The notes under the pieces are model-generated. The model worked only from the letters and a program-made list of their open reading frames with translations. It did no database searches and was not told the DNA's origin. Both the position numbers and the translations under genes were made by a program. Shown piece by piece: positions 24,989-33,102 of a stretch of DNA of 64,000 bases. Each line of letters begins with the position of its first letter. Within the stretch, counting starts at the first letter, position 1. Source of the stretch: JBKHXF01 sp046566145. GTDB lineage: Bacteria > Actinomycetota > Nitriliruptoria > Nitriliruptorales > Nitriliruptoraceae. The DNA lies in the NCBI GenBank assembly GCA_046566145.1, contig JBKHXF010000018.1:155121-219120 (forward strand), in the 5' to 3' direction.

Positions 24989-25900
24989 ATGCCGGAGCTG
25001 CCCGAGGTCGAGTCCGTCCGCCGCCAGCTGGCCCCCGAGCTCGAGGGCCACGCGGTGGTCGACGTGTGGTGGGACCCCCACCCCCAGCAGCGCTTCTCCG
25101 CGGTCGACCGGGTGGTGGGGCACGTGGTCCACGCCGTCCGCCGGCGCGGGAAGTACCTGCTCTGCGACCTCCGGGAGGAGGCGCCGGGGCACGGTGACGG
25201 CCCCATCGGGACCGACCGCGACGAGGGCCCCTGCTGCGAGCTGGTCCTGCACCTCGGGATGACCGGGTCGTTCCGCCTGCTCGACCCCGCCGGACGGCCG
25301 CAGGACCTGGCAGACGGCGAGGACGCCGGGGCCCTCGTGGTCGACCTCGACACCTACGGGCGGGCCCGCTTCACCCTCGACGACGGACGCACGCTCGTGT
25401 TCCGGGACCCGCGGCGGTTCGGGCGCGTGTCGGTCGTCGACGCCGGCGACCACGCCGCGATCCCGACCCTGGCGGCGCTCGGTCCCGAGCCGCTCTCCGA
25501 CGACTTCGACCCGGACGTCTTCGCGGCGGCGCTGGCGCGCACGGGCGCCCCGGTGAAGGCGGCGCTGCTCGGGCAGCGCCTCGTCGCCGGCGTCGGCAAC
25601 ATCTACGCCGACGAGGCGCTGTGGCGGGCACGCATCCACCCGATGTCGCGACGGGTCGGACGCGACCGGGCCCGGGCCCTGCACACCGCCGTCCGCGAGG
25701 TGCTCGCCGAGTCCATCGAGCGCGAGGGCACGACCTTCCGCGACTACCAGATGGTCAACGGACGGTCGGGCCGCAACGCCGACTTCCTCGACGCCTACGG
25801 CCAGGCCGGCCTGCCCTGCCGACGCTGCGGCACACCGATGCGCGGCACGGTCGTCGCCCAGCGCGGCACCACCTACTGCCCCCGCTGCCAGCGGGCCTGA
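24989..25900 (+). CDS. mutM: Formamidopyrimidine-DNA glycosylase (Fpg/MutM)
   Basis: Base-excision repair glycosylase and AP lyase that removes 8-oxoguanine and related lesions (303 aa). The protein starts MPELPEVESVRRQL, giving the catalytic N-terminal Pro2 and Glu3. The helix-two-turn-helix region contains GQRLVAGVGNIYADEALW, and the C-terminal zinc finger reads CRRC...CPRC. A conserved Lys follows in RRGKYLL. The length is slightly above typical because of an insertion near residues 65-75. It is a single-gene unit, convergent with the TetR gene. Confidence 0.95.
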   Translation: MPELPEVESVRRQLAPELEGHAVVDVWWDPHPQQRFSAVDRVVGHVVHAVRRRGKYLLCDLREEAPGHGDGPIGTDRDEGPCCELVLHLGMTGSFRLLDPAGRPQDLADGEDAGALVVDLDTYGRARFTLDDGRTLVFRDPRRFGRVSVVDAGDHAAIPTLAALGPEPLSDDFDPDVFAAALARTGAPVKAALLGQRLVAGVGNIYADEALWRARIHPMSRRVGRDRARALHTAVREVLAESIEREGTTFRDYQMVNGRSGRNADFLDAYGQAGLPCRRCGTPMRGTVVAQRGTTYCPRCQRA

Positions 25901-25921
25901 CCGCCCGCGGCGCCGGCGGTC
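25899..25921. terminator. Hairpin between mutM and tetR
   Basis: GACCGCC and GGCGGTC form a 7-bp stem with a 9-nt loop immediately after the mutM stop and ahead of the convergent TetR stop. There is no T-tract. Confidence 0.4.
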
Positions 25922-25940
25922 GGCGCGACCCTCGCGCGGC

Positions 25941-26531
25941 TCAGCGGGCCACCAGCCCCCCGGCGACCAGCGCGTGCGCGAACTCCCGCGCCGCGACCTC
26001 GTCGTCGACGCGCACCTCCATCGGCGGGAACGCGAACCACGACAGGATGAGCCGGACCACGACCTCGGCGGCCTCCCTCGGCCGCACCCGGCGGAGCTCG
26101 CCGGACGCCACCCCCTCCGCGATCAGCTCCGCGAACAGGTCGAGCAGCCGGCCCACGAGCGCCCCGTCGTTGGCGGTGATGCGGGGCAGCAGCAGCCCGG
26201 GCTCGTCGTCGCGCCCGCGGGTGAGCACCGGGTGGGTGACGTAGAAGTCGACGCCCGCGAGGAAGGCCGCCTCGATGCGCGCGGCGACCGTCGACCGGTC
26301 CGCCGCGGCCTCCCGCAGCCGGCGCTCCAGCCGGTCGGCCTCGGCCTCCAGCAGCGCGTCCACGACGGCGTCCTTGTTGGGGAAGTAGCGATAGAGCGTG
26401 GCCTTCCCGGCGTGTGCCTCGCGGGCGATGTCCTCCATCGTGGTCTTGCGGATCCCGACGGCGACGAACCGGCGGGCCGCCGCCGCGAGCAGGTCGCTGC
26501 GACGGTCTCGGGTCCCGTTCGAGGACGGCAT
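25941..26531 (-). CDS. TetR/AcrR family transcriptional regulator
   Basis: A 196-aa repressor-type protein. The N-terminal HTH reads RRSDLLAAAARRFVAVGIRKTTMEDIAREAHAGKATLYRYFPNKD, the standard TetR DNA-binding domain; the rest is a helical ligand-binding domain ending VAGGLVAR. The ATG at 26531 is preceded by AGGAG. No transporter or enzyme gene that it might control is adjacent; the nearest divergent gene is the WhiB regulator 225 bp away. Ligand and targets are unknown. Confidence 0.9.
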   Translation of the reverse strand: MPSSNGTRDRRSDLLAAAARRFVAVGIRKTTMEDIAREAHAGKATLYRYFPNKDAVVDALLEAEADRLERRLREAAADRSTVAARIEAAFLAGVDFYVTHPVLTRGRDDEPGLLLPRITANDGALVGRLLDLFAELIAEGVASGELRRVRPREAAEVVVRLILSWFAFPPMEVRVDDEVAAREFAHALVAGGLVAR

Positions 26532-26710
26532 CGGGCTCCTGCGGGCTCCCCCGGCCGCGCGGCCGGGTCGTGGCGTGGATGGGTCCGGTCCCCCGGACGT
26601 CGGACGGTGGCGCCAGCCGCGAGAGCGGCGCACGGTCGGGGTGCAGACCTCCGTGCGACGCTAGTCGGGGTGGGCGGAACCCGCCGTGCCCCCCCGACGT
26701 TCAACCCTGC

Positions 26711-26729
26711 GGGGCCGTCCCTCGGCCCC
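26711..26729 (+). other. Small hairpin in the whiB leader
   Basis: GGGGCCG and CGGCCCC form a 7-bp stem with a 5-nt loop, ending 27 nt before the whiB GTG. It may be a leader structure or simply GC-rich sequence. The rest of the 225-bp TetR/WhiB gap shows a TAGCGT-like hexamer on the minus strand near 26657 but nothing else clear. Confidence 0.3.
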
Positions 26730-26755
26730 CGCGACACGATCGAGGGGAGCCGCCC

Positions 26756-27031
26756 GTGACCGCACCGTTCGACACCCCGTCCGGCGACGCCTGGCAGACG
26801 CGGGCGGCCTGCCGCGACGCGACGGTCGAGGGCTTCTTCTCCTCGGACGACGACGCGCAGAAGGCCGCGCTGGAGCTGTGCGCGGGCTGCCCCGTGCGCA
26901 CGCCCTGCCTGCGCTGGGCGCTCTCGGTCGACGAGATGCACGGCATCTGGGGCGGCACCACCGAGCCCCAACGACGGGCGATGATCCGGGAGCGCCGCCG
27001 CGAGGCACGCCGACGTCACGAGGCCGCCTGA
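26756..27031 (+). CDS. WhiB family Fe-S transcriptional regulator
   Basis: A 91-aa actinobacterial WhiB-like protein that binds a [4Fe-4S] cluster and acts with a sigma factor. The four cluster Cys are AAC near residue 18 and CAGCPVRTPC (CxxCxxxxxC), followed by GIWGGTTE, the G(V/I)WGG turn, and a basic C-terminus RERRREARRRHEAA for DNA contact. Start GTG at 26756 after GAGGGGAG. Its small size fits the WhiB1/WhiB2/WhmA range, but the subfamily cannot be fixed by eye. Confidence 0.92.
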   Translation: MTAPFDTPSGDAWQTRAACRDATVEGFFSSDDDAQKAALELCAGCPVRTPCLRWALSVDEMHGIWGGTTEPQRRAMIRERRREARRRHEAA

Positions 27032-27070
27032 CCCCCGCACCACCCGCACGACCCGCACCACCACCCCTCT

Positions 27071-27102
27071 CGCGCCCCGACCGGTCCCCCGGTCGGGGCG
27101 CG
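27071..27102 (+). terminator. Strong hairpin downstream of whiB
   Basis: CGCGCCCCGACC and GGTCGGGGCGCG make a perfect 12-bp stem with an 8-nt loop, 40 nt after the whiB stop. It has no T-tract but is the strongest hairpin in this gap and likely ends the whiB transcript. Confidence 0.6.
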
Positions 27103-27134
27103 TCCCGTGTCACACCGGTGCGCGAGGCTCGTGG

Positions 27135-27166
27135 TAGAACGTCCGTTCGACAGAACGCCAGTTCGA
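27135..27166 (+). promoter_or_regulatory. Two tandem LexA (SOS-box)-like sites
   Basis: Site 1 is TAGAACGTCCGTTCGA (27135-27150) and site 2 is CAGAACGCCAGTTCGA (27151-27166). Both fit the actinobacterial SOS consensus TCGAAC-N4-GTTCGA with perfect right halves and one or two mismatches in the left half. They abut exactly, 50 nt before the start of a DNA-repair gene. The match to the consensus is seen directly; LexA binding is inferred. Confidence 0.7.
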
Positions 27167-27217
27167 TGACGGACGGCGTCCACCACGTCCGCCGCCAGCC
27201 TCGCCACAGGTGCGCCG

Positions 27218-28999
27218 ATGCAGACCGCGCTCCCCCTCCCCGCCGGGTCCGGCGGGCCGACCGCGGCCCAGCCCTCGTTCGACGCGCTGGGACGCTCGCT
27301 GTACGACACGACCTTCGTGGTGCTCGACCTCGAGACCACGGGCCTGCGGGCCGGCGAGGACCGCATCACCGAGGTCGGCGCCGTGAAGGTCCGCCGGGGC
27401 GAGGTCCTCGGCGAGCTCCACACGCTGGTGCACCCCGGCCGCGGCATCCCGCCGGCCATCACCGCGGTGACCGGCATCACCGACGCGATGGTCGCGGGCG
27501 CACCACCGATCGAGGCGGTGTTGCCGACGCTGCTCGAGTTCCTGCGCGACACCGCGCTGGTCGCCCACAACGCCCGCTTCGACGTCGGGTTCCTCGACGC
27601 CGAGCTGACCCGGCGCGGCTACGGGCGGCTCACCAACCCGGTGGTCGACACCGCCCGCCTCGCCCGCCGCGTGCTGCGCGACGAGGTGCGCGACTGCCGG
27701 TTGTCCACGCTCGCCCGGCACCTCCGGGCCCGCACGAGCCCAGAGCACCGGGCCCTGCTCGACGCCCGAGCGACGGTCGACGTGCTGCACGGCCTGCTCG
27801 AGCGCGCCGGCTCGCTCGGGGCCGTCACGCTGGAGGACGTCCGCGACCTCTGCACCTCCCGCTCGGACGCGGCGTTCCGCAAGGTCTCGCTGGTCGACGG
27901 CGCACCGCGCGCGCCGGGCGTCTACCGCTTCCTCGATGACCGGGGCGAGGTGCTCTACGTCGGCAAGGCGACCGACCTGCGTGGCCGGCTGCGCACCTAC
28001 TTCGGGCAGGACCCGCGCCGGCGGATCGCGGACATGGTCCGCGAGACGGCGAAGGTCACTTGGGAGCTCACGCCCACGGAGCTCGAGGCGAACGTGCGCG
28101 AGGTGCGGGCCATCGTGGCGCACCAGCCCCGCTACAACCGCCGCTCGAAGCACCCCTCCCGGGCGGTGTGGCTCGCCCTCACCGACGAGGCGTTCCCGCG
28201 GCTCTCGATCGTGCGGACCCCCCGCGAGGGACCGATGCTGGGGCCGTTCACCTCCCGCCGACGCGCGGAGTCGCTCGTCGACGCCGTCCACGAGGTCGTG
28301 CCGGTGCGGCGATGCACGTTCCGCATCCGGCGGGCGCAGGACCACCCGACGTGCGCCCTGAAGGACCTCGGCCGCTGCGGCGCGCCGTGTGACGGGACGC
28401 AGGACGCCGCGGCCTACACGGCCGCGATCGCTCCGCTGGTCGCGCTGCTCGACGGTGACGCCCGGGACGTCCTCGAGGCGCTGCGAGCACGGATGGGCGA
28501 GCTCGCCGGCGCCCAGCGCTACGAGGAGGCGGCCCGGGTCCGACGGCGGCTCCACGCCCTCGCCGACGTGGTCGCGTCCGCCCGAACCGTGGCGCCGCTC
28601 GAGCGCACGGCCGACCTGGTGGTGCGACGGCCGGGCCCCGGCGACGTGCACGAGGTGGTCCGGCTGCGCGACGGGCGGCTGTGGGCCACCGCGGTCGTGC
28701 CGGGCGTCGCCGACGACCGCGACGCCGCCGTCGCGGTCGGGGTGGGTGGTCTGCTCGACCCGGTGGCGCCGCCGGCGGAGGAGGTCCCGCCGGCGGCGCG
28801 CGCCGAGGAGCAGCGGCTCGTGGCGCGGTGGCTCGCCGGGCGGGGCTGCCGGGTGGTCCACGTCGACGGGGAGCTGGCCGAGCCGGTGCGCGGGGGCGCC
28901 GCGGTGCACGCGGCGGCCGCCGAGGCCCGCCGCCTGTCGCGGCAGGTCGGGCGCGACCGCCAGGTCCTCGCCGGCGACAAGGTGGCCCGCCGGGGCTGA
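27218..28999 (+). CDS. DEDD exonuclease - GIY-YIG (UvrC N-terminal-like) fusion protein
   Basis: A 593-aa DNA-repair protein. Residues about 30-190 are a DnaQ-like 3'-5' exonuclease with VVLDLETTGL and AHNARFDVGFLDAEL motifs. Residues about 230-310 are a GIY-YIG nuclease domain (APGVYRFLDDRGEVLYVGKA). Then come a UvrC-like Cys cluster (CALKDLGRCGAPC) and a UVR-type helix pair (RYEEAARVRRRL). The UvrC C-terminal RNase H-like nuclease and HhH domains are absent. The mycobacterial homologue (Rv2191, from memory) also neighbours trpD. Two SOS-box-like sites upstream suggest damage induction, as for E. coli Cho. Confidence 0.9.
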   Translation: MQTALPLPAGSGGPTAAQPSFDALGRSLYDTTFVVLDLETTGLRAGEDRITEVGAVKVRRGEVLGELHTLVHPGRGIPPAITAVTGITDAMVAGAPPIEAVLPTLLEFLRDTALVAHNARFDVGFLDAELTRRGYGRLTNPVVDTARLARRVLRDEVRDCRLSTLARHLRARTSPEHRALLDARATVDVLHGLLERAGSLGAVTLEDVRDLCTSRSDAAFRKVSLVDGAPRAPGVYRFLDDRGEVLYVGKATDLRGRLRTYFGQDPRRRIADMVRETAKVTWELTPTELEANVREVRAIVAHQPRYNRRSKHPSRAVWLALTDEAFPRLSIVRTPREGPMLGPFTSRRRAESLVDAVHEVVPVRRCTFRIRRAQDHPTCALKDLGRCGAPCDGTQDAAAYTAAIAPLVALLDGDARDVLEALRARMGELAGAQRYEEAARVRRRLHALADVVASARTVAPLERTADLVVRRPGPGDVHEVVRLRDGRLWATAVVPGVADDRDAAVAVGVGGLLDPVAPPAEEVPPAARAEEQRLVARWLAGRGCRVVHVDGELAEPVRGGAAVHAAAAEARRLSRQVGRDRQVLAGDKVARRG

Positions 29000-29024
29000 C
29001 CCCACCCCGGTGGACCGGCCCCGA

Positions 29025-29423
29025 TCAGGCGACGACGGAGCCCGGCGGCAGGTCGCCGTCCACGCCCAGGAGCCGGACGGTCCCGTCGGCCTCGAGCCCA
29101 CCGAGCAGGAGGAACTCGCTCGGGAACCCCGCGACGCGCTTCGTGCCGAGGTTCACGGCCCCGACGACGGTCCGCCCGAGGAGCTCCTCGGCGGGGTAGT
29201 TGGTCACCTTGGCGCTGGTGCGCAGCGTGCCGACGTGGGGCCCGAAGTCGACCGTGAGCCGCCACGCCGGGTCGCGGGCCTCGGGGAAGGGCTCGACGGC
29301 CACGACCCGACCGACGCGCAGGTCCAGCGCGAGCAGCGGCGCGATGCCCGCCTCGGGCTTCGCCGGCACGGTGGCCGGGTCGTAGGGGCGACCCTCGGGA
29401 TCGATGCGGTGCGGACCGTCCAC
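29025..29423 (-). CDS. tRNA-binding domain (EMAP II / CsaA-like) protein
   Basis: A 132-aa OB-fold protein. ALDLRVGRVVAVEPFPEARDP...WRLTVDFG and TVVGAVNLGTKRVAGFPSEFL are the hallmarks of the tRNA-binding domain found in CsaA, in MetRS C-termini and in PheT. It stands alone here rather than being fused to a synthetase. It may bind structured RNA or act as a chaperone-like protein. The GTG start at 29423 lies 5 nt past the trpD stop, so it is probably co-transcribed with trpD. Confidence 0.85.
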   Translation of the reverse strand: MDGPHRIDPEGRPYDPATVPAKPEAGIAPLLALDLRVGRVVAVEPFPEARDPAWRLTVDFGPHVGTLRTSAKVTNYPAEELLGRTVVGAVNLGTKRVAGFPSEFLLLGGLEADGTVRLLGVDGDLPPGSVVA

Positions 29424-29428
29424 CCGGC

Positions 29429-30478
29429 TCAGCCCGCCCCGCCCGCGAGCTCACGGCTGCGGGCGACCCAGCGGTCCTTGAGCCGGAGCGCGTCCCCGGA
29501 CGCGAGCACCTCGCGAGCACGGACGATGCCGGCGGCGAGGTCGTCGACGACGTCGGCCGCGTACAGGGCCGCCGCGGTGTTCAGCACGACGACGTCCGCC
29601 TTCGGGCCCGGCTCGCCGCCCAGCACCGCGTCGGCGATCGCGACGTTCTCCTCGACCGAGCCGCCCTGCAGGTCGGCGAGCGTGGCCCCGGGCAGGCCGA
29701 GCTCGGCCGGGTCGAGCGTCCACTCGGCCACCTCGCCGTCGCGGACCTCCCACACGCGGCTCGGCGCGGTGGTGGTGAGCTCGTCGAGCCCGTCCTCGGA
29801 GCGGACGACCAGCACGTGACGCTTGCCGAGGCGCCGCAGCGCCGCGGCCATGCGCGGGGCGAGGGCGAGGTCGGACACCCCGACGACCTGGTGCGCCGCG
29901 CCGGCCGGGTTCGACAGTGGCCCGAGCACGTTGAAGACGGTCCGGATGCCGAGCTGCACCCGTACGGGCGCGACGTGGCGCATCGCCGGGTGGAACGAGC
30001 GGGCGTAGAGGAATCCGATCCCGAGCTCGGCGACGGTGGTCGCGACCGCCGGCGCCGGCAGCTCGATCGCGACGCCCCACGCCTCGAGCAGGTCGGCCGA
30101 GCCACAGGTGCCGGAGGCGGCCCGGTTGCCGTGCTTGGCGACGCGGACCCCGGCGGCCGCGGCCACGAGGGCGGTGACGGTCGAGATGTTGAAGGTCCCG
30201 GCGCCGTCCCCGCCGGTGCCGCAGGTGTCGAGCAGCGGCCCGTCGAGCTCGATCGGGACGGCGGCGTCGACCATGGCGCGGACGAAGCCGGCGATCTCGG
30301 TGTCGGCCTCGCCCTTGGCCCGCAGCGCGACGAGGAACCCGGCGATCTGGGACGCCTCGGCCTCGCCGGCCATGATGGCGCGCAGCACCCCGCCGGCGCG
30401 CTCCTCGTCGAGGTCCTCCCCGCGCAGGAGCGTGGCGAGCACCTCGGACCAGACGACGGACGGGGGCGTGACGGACAC
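29429..30478 (-). CDS. trpD: Anthranilate phosphoribosyltransferase
   Basis: Transfers phosphoribosyl from PRPP to anthranilate in tryptophan biosynthesis (349 aa). The glycine-rich PRPP loop DTCGTGGDG, the following FNIST, and KHGNRAASGTCGSADLLEA are all present; VLGPLSNPA is a further family block. The start is GTG at 30478. A TAGCGT -10-like hexamer lies on the minus strand at 30509-30514. It is separate from the other trp genes, as in mycobacteria where trpD neighbours the same exonuclease gene. Possible translational coupling with the downstream tRNA-binding protein. Confidence 0.95.
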   Translation of the reverse strand: MSVTPPSVVWSEVLATLLRGEDLDEERAGGVLRAIMAGEAEASQIAGFLVALRAKGEADTEIAGFVRAMVDAAVPIELDGPLLDTCGTGGDGAGTFNISTVTALVAAAAGVRVAKHGNRAASGTCGSADLLEAWGVAIELPAPAVATTVAELGIGFLYARSFHPAMRHVAPVRVQLGIRTVFNVLGPLSNPAGAAHQVVGVSDLALAPRMAAALRRLGKRHVLVVRSEDGLDELTTTAPSRVWEVRDGEVAEWTLDPAELGLPGATLADLQGGSVEENVAIADAVLGGEPGPKADVVVLNTAAALYAADVVDDLAAGIVRAREVLASGDALRLKDRWVARSRELAGGAG

Positions 30479-30600
30479 GGCGGCCTCGGGGGTCGGCTTG
30501 CGCGGGGCACGCTAGCGGGAGGCAGCGTTCCGCCCGACCTCGGACCTCGGGGCGCGTCGAACGCTAGGCTCGGCCGACGCCGACCGCCTCGGGGGCACGC

Positions 30601-31362
30601 GTGACGCAACGACACCGCATCCTCGTCGTCGAGGACGAGGAGGACCTCGCCGCGCTCGTCAAGGTCAACCTCGAGCTGGCCGGCTACGAGGTCGAGACCG
30701 CCTCCGACGGGGCCGCGGGGCTCTCCGCCATCCGCGACCGGACGCCCGACCTGGTGCTCCTCGACGTCATGATGCCCATCCTCGACGGCTGGGCCGTGCT
30801 GCGGGCGGTCAAGGAGGACGCCGACCTGCAGGACCTCCCCGTCGTGATGCTCACGGCGCTGTCGGAGGAGCGCGACATCATCCGCGGGCACCTGCAGGGC
30901 GCCGTGCAGTACGTCACGAAGCCGTTCGAGATGCGCCGGCTCCTCGGCGCCGTCGAAGCCGGCCTCACCGAGCCCGACGACGACGAGCGGCGCGCCCGCC
31001 GCGATCGGGTCCGCGAGCTGCTGCGCCGCCTCGCCGAGCTCGACTCCGGCCGCACCGCCGAGTCGGCCGTGCGTATCTCGAACCTCGAGCGGGTGCCGAC
31101 CCCGGCCCCGCCCGAGCCGGACGTGACCGACGCCGAGCGCGCCCGGCTCGAGGAGCTCACGGAGAACCAGCGCTACGTGGCCGAGCAGCTCGCCGCGGGA
31201 CGCAGCGCCCGGGACCTCGCCAACGAGCTCGGGGTGTCGCGCTCGAACGTCTACGCGACGCGCAAGCGCATCGCGCGCAAGCTCGGGGTCGGGCCCGACG
31301 ACGTCGCCGACGAGGCGCGTCGACTCGGGGCCGACGACGAGGACGAGACCGCCGACGCCTGA
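30601..31362 (+). CDS. Response regulator with C-terminal helix-turn-helix
   Basis: A 253-aa two-component response regulator. The receiver domain covers residues 5-125: acidic pocket VVEDEED, phospho-acceptor Asp in LVLLDVMMPILDG, Thr in MLTALS and Lys in VTKPFE. After a charged linker comes a small HTH, LTENQRYVAEQLAAGRSARDLANELGVSRSNVYATRKRI, of the LuxR/sigma-4-like class. Start GTG at 30601, 31 nt after a TAGGCT -10-like hexamer at 30565-30570. No kinase gene is adjacent; a hybrid kinase lies 4 kb downstream. Confidence 0.9.
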   Translation: MTQRHRILVVEDEEDLAALVKVNLELAGYEVETASDGAAGLSAIRDRTPDLVLLDVMMPILDGWAVLRAVKEDADLQDLPVVMLTALSEERDIIRGHLQGAVQYVTKPFEMRRLLGAVEAGLTEPDDDERRARRDRVRELLRRLAELDSGRTAESAVRISNLERVPTPAPPEPDVTDAERARLEELTENQRYVAEQLAAGRSARDLANELGVSRSNVYATRKRIARKLGVGPDDVADEARRLGADDEDETADA

Positions 31363-31377
31363 GCAGCCGACTCAGGC
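31357..31377. terminator. Shared hairpin built from two convergent stop codons
   Basis: GCCTGAG and CTCAGGC form a 7-bp stem with a 7-nt loop. The left arm contains the TGA of the response regulator, and the right arm contains the complement of the TGA of the opposing receiver gene. It is likely a bidirectional terminator between the two convergent genes. Confidence 0.5.
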
Positions 31378-31791
31378 CTCGGCGTCGACCGCCGCCTCGG
31401 GGGTCGACGCGACCGCCGGCGACGGGGCTCCGACCAGCTCGCCGACCGCCCGCGACAGCGCGAACGGGTCGACGGGCTTGGCCACGATGCGGGCCGCGCC
31501 GGACCAGTCCGACAGGAACCGGTCCTGCTCGCGGGCCGTCAGCACGACCGCCGGCGGGACCGGCGTGCCCTCCTGCTCCCCGGCCTCGCGCAGCTCGTAG
31601 AGCAGCGAGAAGCCGCCCTGGGGCGAGAGGTCGCCGTCGACCACGAGCACGTCGAAGACCTGTTCCGTCACGAGACGGCGCGCCTCGCCGCCCGTGGGCA
31701 CCTCGACGACCTCGGCCCCCTGGTGCAGGCTCAGCGCGCTGCCGGCGCGCAGGCGCTCGCGGGCGTCCTCGGAGACGATCAGCACACGCAC
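31372..31791 (-). CDS. Stand-alone response regulator receiver-like protein
   Basis: A 139-aa single receiver domain: VRVLIVSEDARERL (acidic pair), phospho-acceptor Asp in VLVVDGDLSP, Thr in VVLTAREQD and Lys in IVAKPVDP. There is no output domain, only an Ala/Pro-rich C-terminal tail. I chose the GTG at 31791, preceded by CAGGGG; an ATG at 31836 would add a basic, Pro-rich extension. It converges with the response regulator at 30601 and may act as a phosphate sink or binding protein in the same pathway. Confidence 0.75.
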   Translation of the reverse strand: MRVLIVSEDARERLRAGSALSLHQGAEVVEVPTGGEARRLVTEQVFDVLVVDGDLSPQGGFSLLYELREAGEQEGTPVPPAVVLTAREQDRFLSDWSGAARIVAKPVDPFALSRAVGELVGAPSPAVASTPEAAVDAEA

Positions 31792-31878
31792 GTCGGGCCC
31801 CTGGGGTCGCGGTCGGTGGCGTCGGGCGCGGCGCATGGTCGCCGCTGCCGGACGACCCGGCAAGTCGGCCGGGTCGCC

Positions 31879-31884
31879 TAGCCT
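31879..31884 (+). promoter_or_regulatory. -10-like element upstream of the cysteine desulfurase
   Basis: TAGCCT is followed by 8 nt and the GTG at 31893, with no ribosome site between. A leaderless or near-leaderless transcript is predicted. Confidence 0.45.
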
Positions 31885-31892
31885 GCCACACC

Positions 31893-33068
31893 GTGGACGA
31901 GCGACCCCCGCGGACCTACCTCGACGTCGCCTCGGCGTGGCCGCTGCGCCCCGAGGTGCGCGCTGCGCTGGCGGACGCCGCCGAGGTGGCCTGGGCCGAC
32001 CCGGCGCGTCGCCACGCCGAGGGCCGCGCCGCGCGGGACCTGCTCGACCGGGCGACGGCGACGCTGGCCGCCCGGCTCGGCGCGCCGGACGACGGGGTCG
32101 TCTGGACGTCCGGGGGCACCGAGGCGGTGCACCTCGCGGTGCTCGGCGCGGCCCGGGCGGCCGCCCTGCGGGGCGAGGACCGCCGTCACGTCGTGGCCGG
32201 CGCGGTGGAGCACTCCAGCGTGCTGCGTGCCTGCGAGCGCCTCCGGGACGCGCACGGTTTCGAGCTCGACGTGGTCGGCGTGGACGGCAGCGGCGTGGTC
32301 GACCCCGAGGCGGTCCGGGCGGTCCTGCGCCGGGACACGTTGGCCGTGCACCTCCAGCACGCCAACCACGAGGTCGGCGCGGTCCACCCGACCCACGAGG
32401 TCGGGTCGCTCGCCCGTGAGGTCGGCGCCGTCCTCCACGTCGACGCCTGCCAGACCGTCGGGCAGCTCGGTGTGACCCTCGACCAGGTCGGCGCGGACCT
32501 GCTCAGCCTGTCGGCCGCGAAGCTCGGCGGGCCCCACGGCGTGGGGGCGCTGCTGCTCGGCCCGCGCGCCCGCGTCGCCGCGCTGCAGGAGGGCGACGAG
32601 CGCCAGCGCCGGCGGCGTGCCGGCCTCGAGGACGTCGTGGGGGCCGCCGGCGCGGCGGTGGCGCTCGAGGTGGCGTCCGCCGCCATGCCGACGGAGCGCT
32701 CGGCGCGGGAGCTGGTCCGCCGGCGGCTGCGCGACGGCCTCGCGGCGGTGGACGACGTCGAGGTCCACGGCCCGCTCGCGGACGCCCACCCGGGCATCGT
32801 CGCGGCGAGCGCGCTGTACGTGGCCGGCGACGCGCTCGTGACCGAGCTCGACGCCGCCGGCTTCGCCGTGCACTCCGGGTCGTCGTGCGCGCAGGAGTCG
32901 GGCGCGCCCAGCCACGTGCTGGTCGCCATGGGTGCGCTCACCCACGGCCACGTGCGGGCCTCCTTCGGGCCCGAGGTGACCGTCGACGACGCGGACCGGT
33001 TCGTCGCGGCCTACGCGGACGCCGTGGCCAGGCTCCGGGACGCGGGCGGCCGACGCGACCGGGGGTAG
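31893..33068 (+). CDS. Cysteine desulfurase (NifS/IscS-like)
   Basis: PLP enzyme that takes sulfur from cysteine for Fe-S clusters or tRNA thiolation (391 aa). Key elements are TSGGTEAVHLAV, AVEHSSV (His stacking on PLP), VDACQTVG, the PLP Lys in SLSAAKLGGPHGVG (the usual His before the Lys is Ala here), and the catalytic Cys loop in SGSSCAQESG. The start is GTG at 31893. The next gene 34 nt downstream encodes a TusA-like sulfur carrier, which makes a sulfur-relay pair likely. Confidence 0.9.
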   Translation: MDERPPRTYLDVASAWPLRPEVRAALADAAEVAWADPARRHAEGRAARDLLDRATATLAARLGAPDDGVVWTSGGTEAVHLAVLGAARAAALRGEDRRHVVAGAVEHSSVLRACERLRDAHGFELDVVGVDGSGVVDPEAVRAVLRRDTLAVHLQHANHEVGAVHPTHEVGSLAREVGAVLHVDACQTVGQLGVTLDQVGADLLSLSAAKLGGPHGVGALLLGPRARVAALQEGDERQRRRRAGLEDVVGAAGAAVALEVASAAMPTERSARELVRRRLRDGLAAVDDVEVHGPLADAHPGIVAASALYVAGDALVTELDAAGFAVHSGSSCAQESGAPSHVLVAMGALTHGHVRASFGPEVTVDDADRFVAAYADAVARLRDAGGRRDRG

Positions 33069-33102
33069 CCTCGCCGGACCGAACGACCGACCGCACCCGC
33101 AG

